A stretch of DNA of 64,000 nucleotides from Bacteroidia bacterium (GTDB lineage Bacteria; Bacteroidota; Bacteroidia; UKL13-3). Under the pieces are notes generated by a model. That model did not search any database. It was not told the DNA's origin and saw nothing but the letters and a program-made list of their open reading frames with translations. Below, piece after piece: positions 14,973 to 23,249 of the stretch. Where the stretch lies: NCBI GenBank assembly GCA_025454875.1, contig JALONP010000008.1:102616-166615 (forward strand), written 5' to 3'. The position numbers and the translations under genes were made by a program. How positions within the stretch are numbered: position 1 is the stretch's first letter; the number at the start of each line of letters is the position of its first letter.

Positions 14973-16262
14973 TTATTGCTTTTGTACAAATGGTCTTGTA
15001 ATAATTCGAATGGCACGTTGGTAACTCACGTAATTCCATACCCAATTTAAAAACACAACCACCCTATTTCTAAATCCAACCAACAACATCAAATGTAAAA
15101 ACATCCACCCCAACCAAGCAATATAACCTTGCATTTTGATGCCAAAAACTTCAAGCACTGCTTTATGCCTACCTACAGTTGCCATGCTTCCCAAATTAAG
15201 GTAGGTATATGGTTTTAAGGGCTTATTTGAAACCATATTCAAAATGTTTTTCCCAAGCAAGCGCCCCTGTTGTTGCGCTACTGTGGCCACCATTGGGTGC
15301 CCATTTGGAAATGCCCCATCTGTTTCCATATAAGCAATATCTCCAATGGCAAACACATTCGATAAGCCTTCAATTTTATTATAGGCATCCACCTTGTAAC
15401 GGTTGCCACGTGTAATCACATCAGCCGAAATTCCATCAATCGTTTTTCCTTTTACACCTGCGCTCCAAATAACTGTATCTGTTTTCAAAACCGTTCCGTT
15501 ACTTAAAAAAAGTTCCCCTGTAACTGCATCATATTTTTGAACTGAGGTATTCACTTGCACATGCACCCCAAGATCTTCTAAAAACTGCTTTGCCTTGCGT
15601 GACGAAACTTCGCTCATTGCAGCCAATACAAGAGGAGCAGCTTCAACCAAATGTACTTGCATTTTTGATGCATCCAATTCCGTATAGTCTGCTGGCAATA
15701 CATTCTTTTTCATTTCAGCCAATGCGCCCGCAGTTTCCACTCCTGTAGGGCCTCCACCCACTACTACGAAATTAAGTGCCCGCTCAATAGTTTGAGAATT
15801 AGGCTCGTTTAATGCCTTTTCAAACTCTTGCAAAATATCGCTTCGCAAATCCAACGCATCCGGAATTGATTTCAGTTGCATGCTGTATTTCTCCAATTCG
15901 GCATTTCCAAAAAAATTCGTTTGTGCACCCGTAGCAATACATAAATAATCATATGAAAATGTACCAATACTGGTCATCACTTCATTGCGCTCCGTTTGTA
16001 CGCGTTGAACCTCAGCCATCCTAAAAGCAATATTGGGCATACCACTAATAATTTTACGCAACGGATATGCTATTGCATCAGGTCCTAAACCGCCCGAAGC
16101 AACTTGGTACATTAAAGGTTGAAAATTAAAGTAATTGTGTTTGTCGAAAACAGTAACCTTAATGGGCTTGTTGTTGAGTTTTTTGATTAACTCCAATCCT
16201 GCAAAACCTCCACCAATAATGATTAAATGTGGAGCCTGCATTGTTTGATAATGATGTTTCAT
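14973..16262 (-). CDS. ndh: Type II NADH dehydrogenase (NDH-2 family FAD oxidoreductase)
   Basis: Non-proton-pumping oxidation of NADH with transfer of electrons to membrane quinones. The 429-residue product has an FAD-binding GGGFAG near residues 17-22, a second Rossmann motif VVGGGPTGVETAG for NADH, and AIGDIAYME before the C-terminus. The tail has hydrophobic helices (about residues 370-415) for membrane association, typical of Bacteroidota NDH-2. Its stop is five bases before the Crp/Fnr start codon, so the two form an operon. The N2O pathway downstream of quinol could accept its electrons; that link is inferred. Confidence 0.9.
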   Translation of the reverse strand: MKHHYQTMQAPHLIIIGGGFAGLELIKKLNNKPIKVTVFDKHNYFNFQPLMYQVASGGLGPDAIAYPLRKIISGMPNIAFRMAEVQRVQTERNEVMTSIGTFSYDYLCIATGAQTNFFGNAELEKYSMQLKSIPDALDLRSDILQEFEKALNEPNSQTIERALNFVVVGGGPTGVETAGALAEMKKNVLPADYTELDASKMQVHLVEAAPLVLAAMSEVSSRKAKQFLEDLGVHVQVNTSVQKYDAVTGELFLSNGTVLKTDTVIWSAGVKGKTIDGISADVITRGNRYKVDAYNKIEGLSNVFAIGDIAYMETDGAFPNGHPMVATVAQQQGRLLGKNILNMVSNKPLKPYTYLNLGSMATVGRHKAVLEVFGIKMQGYIAWLGWMFLHLMLLVGFRNRVVVFLNWVWNYVSYQRAIRIITRPFVQKQ

Positions 16263-16337
16263 TACACACGCAATTAATGCGCTGCAAAGGTTAACAATCT
16301 GTACTCAATAACCAAGTATTGTTTCGAATTTGGGCTT

Positions 16338-16380
16338 CAGCAGTTGACACTGCTGCGCGCTTTTCGCGGTGCACGGCACC
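16338..16380. repeat. GC-rich cluster of three adjacent hairpins
   Basis: Three perfect inverted repeats lie end to end: CAGCAGT-tgac-ACTGCTG (16338-16355), CGCG-ctttt-CGCG (16356-16368) and GGTGC-acg-GCACC (16368-16380). The local GC content is far above the surroundings. The cluster sits between pth and ndh on the minus strand and could end pth transcription, but lacks a T-run. It has the look of a dispersed palindromic repeat; no second copy is in this window. Confidence 0.5.
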
Positions 16381-16403
16381 TTGCTGCAATCGCTAAGCCG
16401 GTT

Positions 16404-16964
16404 CTACTTGTTAAAAAAATTCATCGTCCTCTCTAAGCCTATTGTTGCAAATGCTTCAATGGCTTGTACGCTGTGGTCAATTAATTCGGGCAGTTGCTTT
16501 TGTTCTTCAGCAGTAAACTGACCAAGAACATATTCTACTTGTCGCCCTTTAGGAAAGTTGTTTCCAATACCAAAACGCAAACGTGGATACTGTTGTGATC
16601 CCAAAGTCTCGTTGATGTTTTTTAAACCATTATGTCCTGCATCACTTCCATTTGCGCGGATACGTATTTTACCTAAATCAATAGCCAACTCATCTACTAC
16701 AATAAAAATATTCGTTGCCTCAATCTTTAGTTGTTGCATCCAGTAACGTACCGCTTTGCCACTTAAATTCATGTAAGTAGTTGGCTTAATGATATGCAAT
16801 TGTTTCCCTTTAACCGAAAGTTGTGCATAATCTGCATAACGCTCCGATACAAAACTTCCCTTGTGCTTTTGCACCAAAGCATCCACTACATCAAATCCAA
16901 TATTATGACGCGTATGTGCATACTCGCTTCCTATATTTCCTAAACCAACAATCAAAAATTTCAT
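16404..16964 (-). CDS. pth: Peptidyl-tRNA hydrolase
   Basis: Releases tRNA from peptidyl-tRNAs that drop off ribosomes. The 186-residue product has the family signature: GLGNIGSEYAHTRHNIGFDVVDAL with catalytic His20 and Asn10, the segment PTTYMNLSGKAV, VVDELAIDLGKIRIR with the conserved Asp, and GSDAGHNGLKNI. Length is standard. It is flanked by the GC-rich hairpin cluster downstream and a 92-base gap to the threonine dehydrogenase gene upstream. Confidence 0.96.
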   Translation of the reverse strand: MKFLIVGLGNIGSEYAHTRHNIGFDVVDALVQKHKGSFVSERYADYAQLSVKGKQLHIIKPTTYMNLSGKAVRYWMQQLKIEATNIFIVVDELAIDLGKIRIRANGSDAGHNGLKNINETLGSQQYPRLRFGIGNNFPKGRQVEYVLGQFTAEEQKQLPELIDHSVQAIEAFATIGLERTMNFFNK

Positions 16965-17056
16965 GCAACTATTTGCGTTTTACCTTGCTTCGATAAACTC
17001 AACAGAACTCCTTTGAGAAAGTATACTTCGAAGTCTCAAACTCCCAATTCTGAATT

Positions 17057-17989
17057 CTATTTAATATTCTCCAACATATCTTTGGTCATGCTTGCCAAAT
17101 CATAGGTAGGACTCCAGCCCCAATCCTGCATTGCTCTGGCGTCATCAATACTTCGAGGCCAACTATCAGCAATGGCTTGCCTAAAATCAGGCTTATAGGT
17201 TATGGTGAATTCAGGAATATGCTTTTTAATCTCAGCTGCAATTTGCTCAGGAGTAAAACTAATACCACCTAAATTATAACTGCTTCTAATTTTAACCTTA
17301 TCGGCTGGAGCATCCATCAATTCTAATGTAGCGCGTATCGCATCGGGCATGTACATCATTGGTAAAGCAGTATGCTCGCTCAAAAAGCATTCGTAGGTTT
17401 TATTCTTTAATGCTTCATGGTAAATGTGTACAGCATAATCTGTGGTTCCTCCGCCTGGTGCCGATTTGTAACCAATCAAACCTGGGTAGCGAATGCTGCG
17501 CACATCAACTCCATATTTTTGATGGTAGTATTCACAAAAACGTTCACCTGCTTGTTTGCTAATTCCATAAATGGTATTGGGTTCCATCACCGTGTATTGA
17601 GGTGTGTTGTCTCGGGGTGTTGTTGGGCCAAAAACTGCAATTGAACTTGGCCAGTATACTTTTTTAATCAAGCCTTCCTTAGCGGCATCAAGCACGTTAA
17701 ACAAGCCTTCCATATTTAGGTTCCATGCCGATTTAGGCTTTTGTTCGGCCGTAGCAGAAAGCAATGCCGCCAAAAGATACACTTGTGTTACATTGTACTT
17801 TTTAATCACTTCATACATGCGATCTTTATCCATCACATCCAATTGCTCATAAATACCTATTGGATTCTTAAGGTCTTTGATATCTGCTGAAATCACATTG
17901 TTTTCACCATAAATATTCCTAAGGTTTTCGGCAAGCTCAAGACCAATTTGGCCATTGGCACCCATAATTAAAATCGTTTCTGTCGACAT
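17057..17989 (-). CDS. L-threonine 3-dehydrogenase of the short-chain (epimerase-like) type
   Basis: The 310-residue product has an NAD-binding Rossmann fold (GANGQIG near residues 9-15), a catalytic Ser in WPSSIAVFG and Tyr-x-x-x-Lys in YGISKQAGE. The segment GGGTTDYAVHIYHEAL and LPMMYMPDAIRATLELM are typical of the SDR-type L-threonine dehydrogenases found in Bacteroidota. These oxidise threonine to 2-amino-3-ketobutyrate. A general NAD-dependent epimerase is the alternative, but the GGGTTDY and LPMMYMPDA segments favour threonine dehydrogenase. Confidence 0.85.
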   Translation of the reverse strand: MSTETILIMGANGQIGLELAENLRNIYGENNVISADIKDLKNPIGIYEQLDVMDKDRMYEVIKKYNVTQVYLLAALLSATAEQKPKSAWNLNMEGLFNVLDAAKEGLIKKVYWPSSIAVFGPTTPRDNTPQYTVMEPNTIYGISKQAGERFCEYYHQKYGVDVRSIRYPGLIGYKSAPGGGTTDYAVHIYHEALKNKTYECFLSEHTALPMMYMPDAIRATLELMDAPADKVKIRSSYNLGGISFTPEQIAAEIKKHIPEFTITYKPDFRQAIADSWPRSIDDARAMQDWGWSPTYDLASMTKDMLENIK

Positions 17990-18049
17990 ATTAAAATTAT
18001 AAAAAAGTGCGTCAAATGTAGGAGAATTTGCTCATAATTGAAGAGCCTC

Positions 18050-18484
18050 TTAAAATACCTTTTTCCCGCTGTTAATTACGTTTGCCGAAGCCTTTACCAA
18101 TAACTTGTTGCGCTTATGCATTGTTGCTTCTACATGAATTACATTAACTCCCTTTCGTATTACCTTAGCCTCTACTATTACCTCATCACCTGCCAAGGCA
18201 AATGACAAATAATCGAGATGTAAATTGATGGTTGTAAAAAAAGTTTCGTTACCCAAACTATAAATAGTCATGCCCATTACATCATCTATTAATGTTGCAA
18301 TCATGCCTCCATGAAAGGTTCTTGCAGGATTAAGCCATGCCTCTTCAATTGTAAACTTCACTTGCAAATGACCTTCTTCAGCAAATAGGAGTGTACCATT
18401 AATCCAACGGCTTACTGCGCCTAAACCGTGCTGGTTGGTGCTTTGTCCAATGCATTGTTTAAGGTATTCGATATTTTTATTCAT
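18050..18484 (-). CDS. PaaI-type hotdog-fold thioesterase
   Basis: The 144-residue product has the hotdog signature FHGGMIATLIDDVMG, in which an acidic residue at the helix start serves catalysis, and a C-terminal strand set typical of the PaaI/YbgC-like family. It probably hydrolyses an acyl-CoA; the substrate is not identifiable. It sits just upstream of threonine dehydrogenase on the same strand (60-base gap) and is divergent from a hypothetical gene. Confidence 0.8.
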   Translation of the reverse strand: MNKNIEYLKQCIGQSTNQHGLGAVSRWINGTLLFAEEGHLQVKFTIEEAWLNPARTFHGGMIATLIDDVMGMTIYSLGNETFFTTINLHLDYLSFALAGDEVIVEAKVIRKGVNVIHVEATMHKRNKLLVKASANVINSGKKVF

Positions 18485-18570
18485 GTAAGTAAACTAAGTA
18501 TTATCAAAAAAAATAGCATATTTCGTGAAAATATTGATTAAAACGCCTATTAATTCAGCCACTAAATTAC

Positions 18571-19023
18571 ATGAACATCTATTTACTTAATACTCAAATA
18601 GACCAAAAAGAAACTTTATTGCTTTCAATTGTAAATCCAGAATTAGATAAGTCAGCCAAGTTAACATCAAAAGCAATCATCGGATTTATTATTGACTCAA
18701 ATAAACCAATTGATGAAACAAATGTTCGCATCAACCCTCAATTCTTAGATCACTTTCACAAAACAATTGTTTTTTTCGCAAGGTATAATGATGGAATTGT
18801 TTTGCTAGCCGAACGTGAACAAAACGGACTCATTTACATCCGAGACAAGCGTAACAAAAATAAAGAACAAGCAGAAGATATTATTGGCTCCTTTGAAATT
18901 AAAAATGGTGAACTGCTTCACGAAAGTTACGTGCCCAATCCTCAATATAAACTAATTACGGCAGATGGCGGTTTTGAATTACAACCTGAACTCGAAGCAC
19001 TGCTTTATTCAACCGCTACTTAG
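18571..19023 (+). CDS. Hypothetical protein, unrecognised
   Basis: A 150-residue soluble-looking protein without signal peptide, membrane segment or recognised motif. It has alternating beta-strand-like segments (AIIGFIIDS, TIVFFARYNDGIVLLAERE, GLIYIRDKR) and an acidic C-terminus. The frame has normal composition, and its ATG lies in a promoter-sized gap (86 bases) divergent from the thioesterase. Its last four bases overlap the end of the convergent E1 gene. It is likely a real gene on length and composition; no function is suggested. Confidence 0.65.
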   Translation: MNIYLLNTQIDQKETLLLSIVNPELDKSAKLTSKAIIGFIIDSNKPIDETNVRINPQFLDHFHKTIVFFARYNDGIVLLAEREQNGLIYIRDKRNKNKEQAEDIIGSFEIKNGELLHESYVPNPQYKLITADGGFELQPELEALLYSTAT

Positions 19024-21035
19024 TAATCAAGTAATGATTGCAACTCCTGTTTAAATCGTTCTTTGGGCAAAAAGTTTTGTTCCAAATCAATATTAAATGG
19101 AACAGGAGAATCTAAACTAGCACTACGTTTTACAGGAGCATCCAAATACGTAAAACAATGCTCGGCAATATGTGCTGCTATTTCAGCACCAATACCTCCT
19201 GTTAAGGTGTCTTCATGCAAAATAAATGCCTTACCTGTTTTACGCACGCTTGCTTCCACAGCTTCTTTATCCCAGGGCAGTAACGAACGCAAATCAATAA
19301 TATCTGCATCAATACCTGCTTGCTTGCAATATTGACTTGCCCAATGCACTCCTGCACCATACGTGATAATGCTTACTTCATCACCTGCTCTTACAATGCG
19401 CGCCTTTCCTAATTCCAGTTCATAGTAATCGTCATAAACATCTTCCTCTATATCAACTGCGCGGTACAATGCTTTGTGTTCAAAAAATAGTACCGGATTT
19501 GGATCACTAAAAGATGCTGCTAACAATCCTTTAGCATCTCCTGGTGTACTTGGATACACAATCTTTAAACCTGGTACATGAAAAAACCAAGCCTCATTGC
19601 TTTGTGAGTGAAATGGTCCGGCTCCAACACCTGCACCTGTTGGCATGCGAATCACCACATCTGCTTGTTGCCCCCAACGGTAATATGATTTAGCTAAATT
19701 GTTTACTATTTGATTAAATCCTACACTCACAAAATCGGCAAATTGCATTTCCACCATGGCTTTCATTCCTTTAATGGATAAGCCATAACCAGCACCAATT
19801 ATGGCACTCTCACAAAGTGGTGTATTGCGAACGCGTTCCTTACCAAATTGATCTATAAAACCTTGTGTAATTTTAAACACCCCGCCATATTCGCCAATAT
19901 CTTGGCCCATTAATACCAAGTTATCATGCTTCTCCATGCTTTGGCGAAGCCCATCGCTAATGGCATCAACCAAACGCTTACGCGACATGTTGGGTAATGA
20001 AGGAGAAACCGTTACATGTTGAAGCGCTCCATAATTTATAGCTTGTTGCTGAATGGCTGGAGCATACACATCCACTAATTCTTGATGCGTATTAGGCGCT
20101 ATCTCTGGCTCCGCCAATACTGCTTCAACACCCGCATCAATCTCTTGTTTAAACAAGTCACGGTATTGTTTAATGAGTTCGTCTGTTAAAATTTGCTGCT
20201 CCTTTAAATAAGCTTCATAATTAGCAATAGGATCTTTCTTTCCCCATTCTTCAAAGAGCTCTTGTGGTACATACTTTGTTCCCGAAGCCTCCTCATGTCC
20301 GCGCATTCTAAAGGTAATACACTCTAACAATACTGGCCTTGGGTTGGTGCGCATGCTAATAGCCAAGTTGCGAACTGTATCGTATACCTCCAAAATATTA
20401 TTCCCATCTACCTTAATGGCTTGCATGCCGTATCCAATGCCTTTATCAATAAATTGCTTGCACCTAAATTGTTCGTTACTTGGTGTAGATAACCCGTATC
20501 CATTATTTTCAATTACAAATATCACAGGTAAATCCCATACGGCTGCTGTGTTCAATGCTTCGTGAAAATCGCCTTCACTGGCTCCTCCATCTCCACTGAA
20601 TACAACTGAAATTTTTTCTTCCTTTTTGAGTTTGTGTGCTAACGCAATTCCATCAGCAACACCAAGCATGGCTCCCAAATGCGAAATCATGCCAACAATA
20701 TGGTGCTCATTTGTTCCAAAATGAAACGAACGTTCTCTCCCTTTTGAATAACCATTCAATTTACCCTGCCATTGTGAAAACAAACGCGCAAATGGCATCT
20801 CGCGCGTTGTCCAAACCCCCAAATTACGGTGTAAGGGTAAAATGTATTCATCGGTATCCAATGCCTTGGTAACGCCAACGCTTATAGCCTCTTGACCTAT
20901 TCCTGAAAACCACTTGCTTACCTGCCCTTGACGAAGTAAAATCAACATTTTTTCTTCAATCATACGAGGCTTAAGCATTGCCTTGTATAAATCAAGTAAT
21001 TGTTCGTTGCTATAAAATTTTTTATTGAATTGCAT
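19020..21035 (-). CDS. Fused alpha-beta E1 subunit of a 2-oxoacid dehydrogenase (branched-chain or pyruvate type)
   Basis: The product (671 residues from the ATG at 21035; an upstream TTG frame extension is unlikely) joins two normally separate E1 subunits. Residues up to about 330 form the alpha part with the thiamine diphosphate motif SGDGGASEGD ending in IENN. From about 350 the beta part begins (SRKRLVDAISDGLRQSM, MGQDIGEYGGVFKITQG). The complex decarboxylates 2-oxoacids and passes the acyl group to an E2 lipoyl protein, which is not in this window. Such fusions are widespread in Bacteroidota, and annotation usually assigns branched-chain 2-oxoacids. Its 3' end overlaps the convergent hypothetical gene by four bases. 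Confidence 0.9.
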   Translation of the reverse strand: MQFNKKFYSNEQLLDLYKAMLKPRMIEEKMLILLRQGQVSKWFSGIGQEAISVGVTKALDTDEYILPLHRNLGVWTTREMPFARLFSQWQGKLNGYSKGRERSFHFGTNEHHIVGMISHLGAMLGVADGIALAHKLKKEEKISVVFSGDGGASEGDFHEALNTAAVWDLPVIFVIENNGYGLSTPSNEQFRCKQFIDKGIGYGMQAIKVDGNNILEVYDTVRNLAISMRTNPRPVLLECITFRMRGHEEASGTKYVPQELFEEWGKKDPIANYEAYLKEQQILTDELIKQYRDLFKQEIDAGVEAVLAEPEIAPNTHQELVDVYAPAIQQQAINYGALQHVTVSPSLPNMSRKRLVDAISDGLRQSMEKHDNLVLMGQDIGEYGGVFKITQGFIDQFGKERVRNTPLCESAIIGAGYGLSIKGMKAMVEMQFADFVSVGFNQIVNNLAKSYYRWGQQADVVIRMPTGAGVGAGPFHSQSNEAWFFHVPGLKIVYPSTPGDAKGLLAASFSDPNPVLFFEHKALYRAVDIEEDVYDDYYELELGKARIVRAGDEVSIITYGAGVHWASQYCKQAGIDADIIDLRSLLPWDKEAVEASVRKTGKAFILHEDTLTGGIGAEIAAHIAEHCFTYLDAPVKRSASLDSPVPFNIDLEQNFLPKERFKQELQSLLDY

Positions 21036-21112
21036 AAAGTCAGATTCCAAAATAGTGCTGCAATGATAGCGAAAATGGGCGAAAGGGTATTAGCAATAAA
21101 TGATATCCATTG

Positions 21113-21751
21113 CTAATCAATAAGCTTTAATTGTATCGCCAGTTTAATAAGTTCTGCGATACTGTTTACCTCAAGTTTCCGCATTAAATTGGTTCGATGT
21201 GTATCGACCGTGCGAGGACTGATACATAACACTTCACCAATTTCTGTATGCGACATCCCCTTAGCAATGTATTTAACAATCTCTCGCTCACGCACGGTTA
21301 ATACAAACCTACGGTCTATCGTATCATCTACCCTATTTAATTCGGCATCTACTGCCTCGCTAAAGTATGTGCCTCCTGAGGCAATTTTTTGCAGTGCTGT
21401 AATTAACTCTTGCTTACCTGTATTTTTTAGGATATACCCTTTTACACCAGCATCAACCATATCGTGTATGGTACTCTTCTCACCAAACATTGATAACGCA
21501 AGAATTTTCAAATCAGGTTTTATTAACCTTATTTTTCGTGCAAAATCAATCCCGTTCATATCAGGCATATTGATATCAGAAATCACAATGTCTACCTGCT
21601 TTCTCTTCAAATGCTCCAAGGCATCATTCGCATTTAATGCAGTACCTACTATTTGGTATTCGCTTTCGTGTTCCAAAAGAGCTTTGATACCATCAATCAG
21701 CATTTGATGGTCGTCAATTAAAAACAAAGAAATGATTGGCCGAGTGCTCAT
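21113..21751 (-). CDS. NarL/LuxR-type response regulator
   Basis: The product (212 residues from the ATG at 21751) has a receiver domain with acidic pair DDH near residues 13-15, phosphoacceptor Asp59 in VISDINMPDMNG and the Lys of LKNTGKQEL. A C-terminal LuxR helix-turn-helix follows (LTVREREIVKYIAKG, then SPRTVDTHRTNLMRKLEV). It should regulate transcription after phosphorylation by a histidine kinase; none is adjacent, so the signal is unknown. A TTG lying inside the upstream terminator could add six residues but is a poor start. Confidence 0.92.
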   Translation of the reverse strand: MSTRPIISLFLIDDHQMLIDGIKALLEHESEYQIVGTALNANDALEHLKRKQVDIVISDINMPDMNGIDFARKIRLIKPDLKILALSMFGEKSTIHDMVDAGVKGYILKNTGKQELITALQKIASGGTYFSEAVDAELNRVDDTIDRRFVLTVREREIVKYIAKGMSHTEIGEVLCISPRTVDTHRTNLMRKLEVNSIAELIKLAIQLKLID

Positions 21752-21769
21752 CGCATTATATTTCAACAA

Positions 21770-21797
21770 AAAAGCCGATGCAACTTCACCGGCTTTT
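21770..21797 (-). terminator. Intrinsic terminator after fsa
   Basis: AAAAGCCG and CGGCTTTT pair perfectly (eight base pairs) around a 12-base loop, five bases past the fsa stop, with a T-rich tail on the minus strand. It ends fsa transcription before the response regulator gene and can also work in the plus direction. Confidence 0.75.
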
Positions 21798-21802
21798 ATA
21801 TT

Positions 21803-22459
21803 TTATCCATTCGCTTTTTTATGATCAGCCAAAAACTTCTCCAATCCAATATCAGTAAGCGGATGTTTAAGCAATGCTAAAATTGTATCCAAGCCGCAAG
21901 TAGCTACTTGAGCACCCATTTGTGCCGACTTAATAATATGCAATGGATTGCGAATTGATGCTGCCAAAATTTGTGTTTGAAAACCTTGTACACCGTAAAT
22001 CTGAGCAATTTCTGCTATCAATACCATTCCATCATGCGAAATATCATCCAAGCGGCCAATAAACGGGGAAACATAAGTTGCACCAGCTTTTGCCGCTAGC
22101 AGCGCTTGACCAGCTGAAAACACCAACGTGCAATTCGTTTTTATTCCCATTGATGTTAAATGTTTAATCGCTTTAACACCGTCTTTAATCATTGGAATTT
22201 TCACAACAATATTCTCATCAAGAGCGGCTAGGTTTTCACCTTCTCTAATCATTCCATCAAAATCAGTCGAAATAACCTCGGCACTTACATCACCTTTCAC
22301 AATATCACAAATGGTTTTGTAATGTTTCATTACATTATCCTGACCTTTAATACCTTCTTTGGCCATTAAAGATGGGTTGGTTGTTACCCCGTCTAAAATT
22401 CCCAAATCATTTGCTTCTTTAATTTGGGCGAGGTTTGCTGTATCTAAAAAGAATTTCAT
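21803..22459 (-). CDS. fsa: Fructose-6-phosphate aldolase / small transaldolase
   Basis: The 218-residue product from the ATG at 22459 has MKFFLDTAN at the start, the segment GVTTNPSL, the Schiff-base lysine (about Lys87) in [18 protein letters not shown] and the FIGRLDD motif. This is the FSA/TalC small transaldolase family, which moves a dihydroxyacetone unit or cleaves fructose 6-phosphate in central carbon metabolism. Aldolase and transaldolase activities cannot be told apart safely by eye. It is divergent from the methyltransferase gene (62 bases between starts). Confidence 0.9.
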   Translation of the reverse strand: MKFFLDTANLAQIKEANDLGILDGVTTNPSLMAKEGIKGQDNVMKHYKTICDIVKGDVSAEVISTDFDGMIREGENLAALDENIVVKIPMIKDGVKAIKHLTSMGIKTNCTLVFSAGQALLAAKAGATYVSPFIGRLDDISHDGMVLIAEIAQIYGVQGFQTQILAASIRNPLHIIKSAQMGAQVATCGLDTILALLKHPLTDIGLEKFLADHKKANG

Positions 22460-22521
22460 GTTGCTGTTTATTTGCCGCAAGTTTACTTTATTTTCACCAA
22501 AGCATTCCACATTCAATCAAC

Positions 22522-23118
22522 ATGGAAAAAAGTTTAGATCAATCTTATTGGAACCAAAGATATGCAGAAGCCCAAACTGGCTGGGACATCGGCTATCCAT
22601 CACCCGCCTTAACCAAGTTTGTTGATGGGTTGCGTGACAAAAATCAACGAATACTCATTCCGGGCTGTGGAAATGCTTACGAAGCCGAATATTTATTGCA
22701 ACATGGCTTTAACCAAGTTACCCTTATTGACATTGCTCCATTGGTTGTAAATGAATTAAAACAAAAATTAAAGCAATACATCAATGAAGGGCGATTACGG
22801 GTATTATTAGGAGATTTCTTTGAGTTAAATGAAACATTTGATACCATTTTGGAACAAACTTTTTTTTGCGCTCTGCCTCCAACCATGCGACAGAACTACG
22901 CAAGTCACATGTATTCACTTTTAGCACCAAAAGGAACTCTAGCTGGTTTACTTTTCTGCTTTCCGTTAACAGATGAAGGGCCACCGTTTGGCGGTAGTGT
23001 TGAAGAGTATGAACGTTATTTCGGTCCTTATTTTGAAATCCAAAAATTAGAAGCATGTTATAATTCGATTAAACCAAGAGAAGGACGGGAGTTATTTGTT
23101 AAGCTAATGAAGATTTGA
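22522..23118 (+). CDS. SAM-dependent methyltransferase, thiopurine methyltransferase family
   Basis: The 198-residue product from the ATG at 22522 begins with SYWNQRYAEAQTGWD, has the SAM-binding loop ILIPGCGNAYEAEYLL, an acidic residue in TLIDIAP, and the family segment EQTFFCALPP with PPFGGSVEEY near the C-terminus. This is the TPMT/DUF938-like family of small-molecule thiol or halide methyltransferases. The substrate is unknown; detoxification of thiols or iodide has been reported for relatives. An upstream in-frame start at 22435 would overlap fsa and is unlikely. Confidence 0.85.
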   Translation: MEKSLDQSYWNQRYAEAQTGWDIGYPSPALTKFVDGLRDKNQRILIPGCGNAYEAEYLLQHGFNQVTLIDIAPLVVNELKQKLKQYINEGRLRVLLGDFFELNETFDTILEQTFFCALPPTMRQNYASHMYSLLAPKGTLAGLLFCFPLTDEGPPFGGSVEEYERYFGPYFEIQKLEACYNSIKPREGRELFVKLMKI

Positions 23119-23148
23119 TGCGAGAGATGATGCGACTCCGCTGGATTG

Positions 23149-23198
23149 GGTTGCTCTCATTTATGCTACTATTGTAAATGAGCAACCTCTACGAGGTT
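23149..23198. repeat. Overlapping hairpin pair downstream of the methyltransferase gene
   Basis: GGTTGCTCTCATTTA (23149-23163) pairs with TAAATGAGCAACC (23175-23187), leaving a two-base bulge. The end of this stem is also part of a second perfect stem AACCTC-tac-GAGGTT (23184-23198), so two alternative folds compete for the same AACC. It lies between the convergent methyltransferase and TonB-receptor genes. There is no T-run, so it may be a dispersed palindromic repeat or a structure that stabilises transcripts. Confidence 0.5.
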
Positions 23199-23249
23199 GG
23201 AGAATTGGACCTACATTGACACCGAAGGAGCCAAACCTTTTTTAAAATC

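Noticed and set aside
14969-15016. N-terminal extension of the Crp/Fnr regulator to the ATG at 15016
   Set aside because: It would overlap the ndh coding end, and the extra residues have no family similarity; the ATG at 14968 fits directly after the ndh stop.
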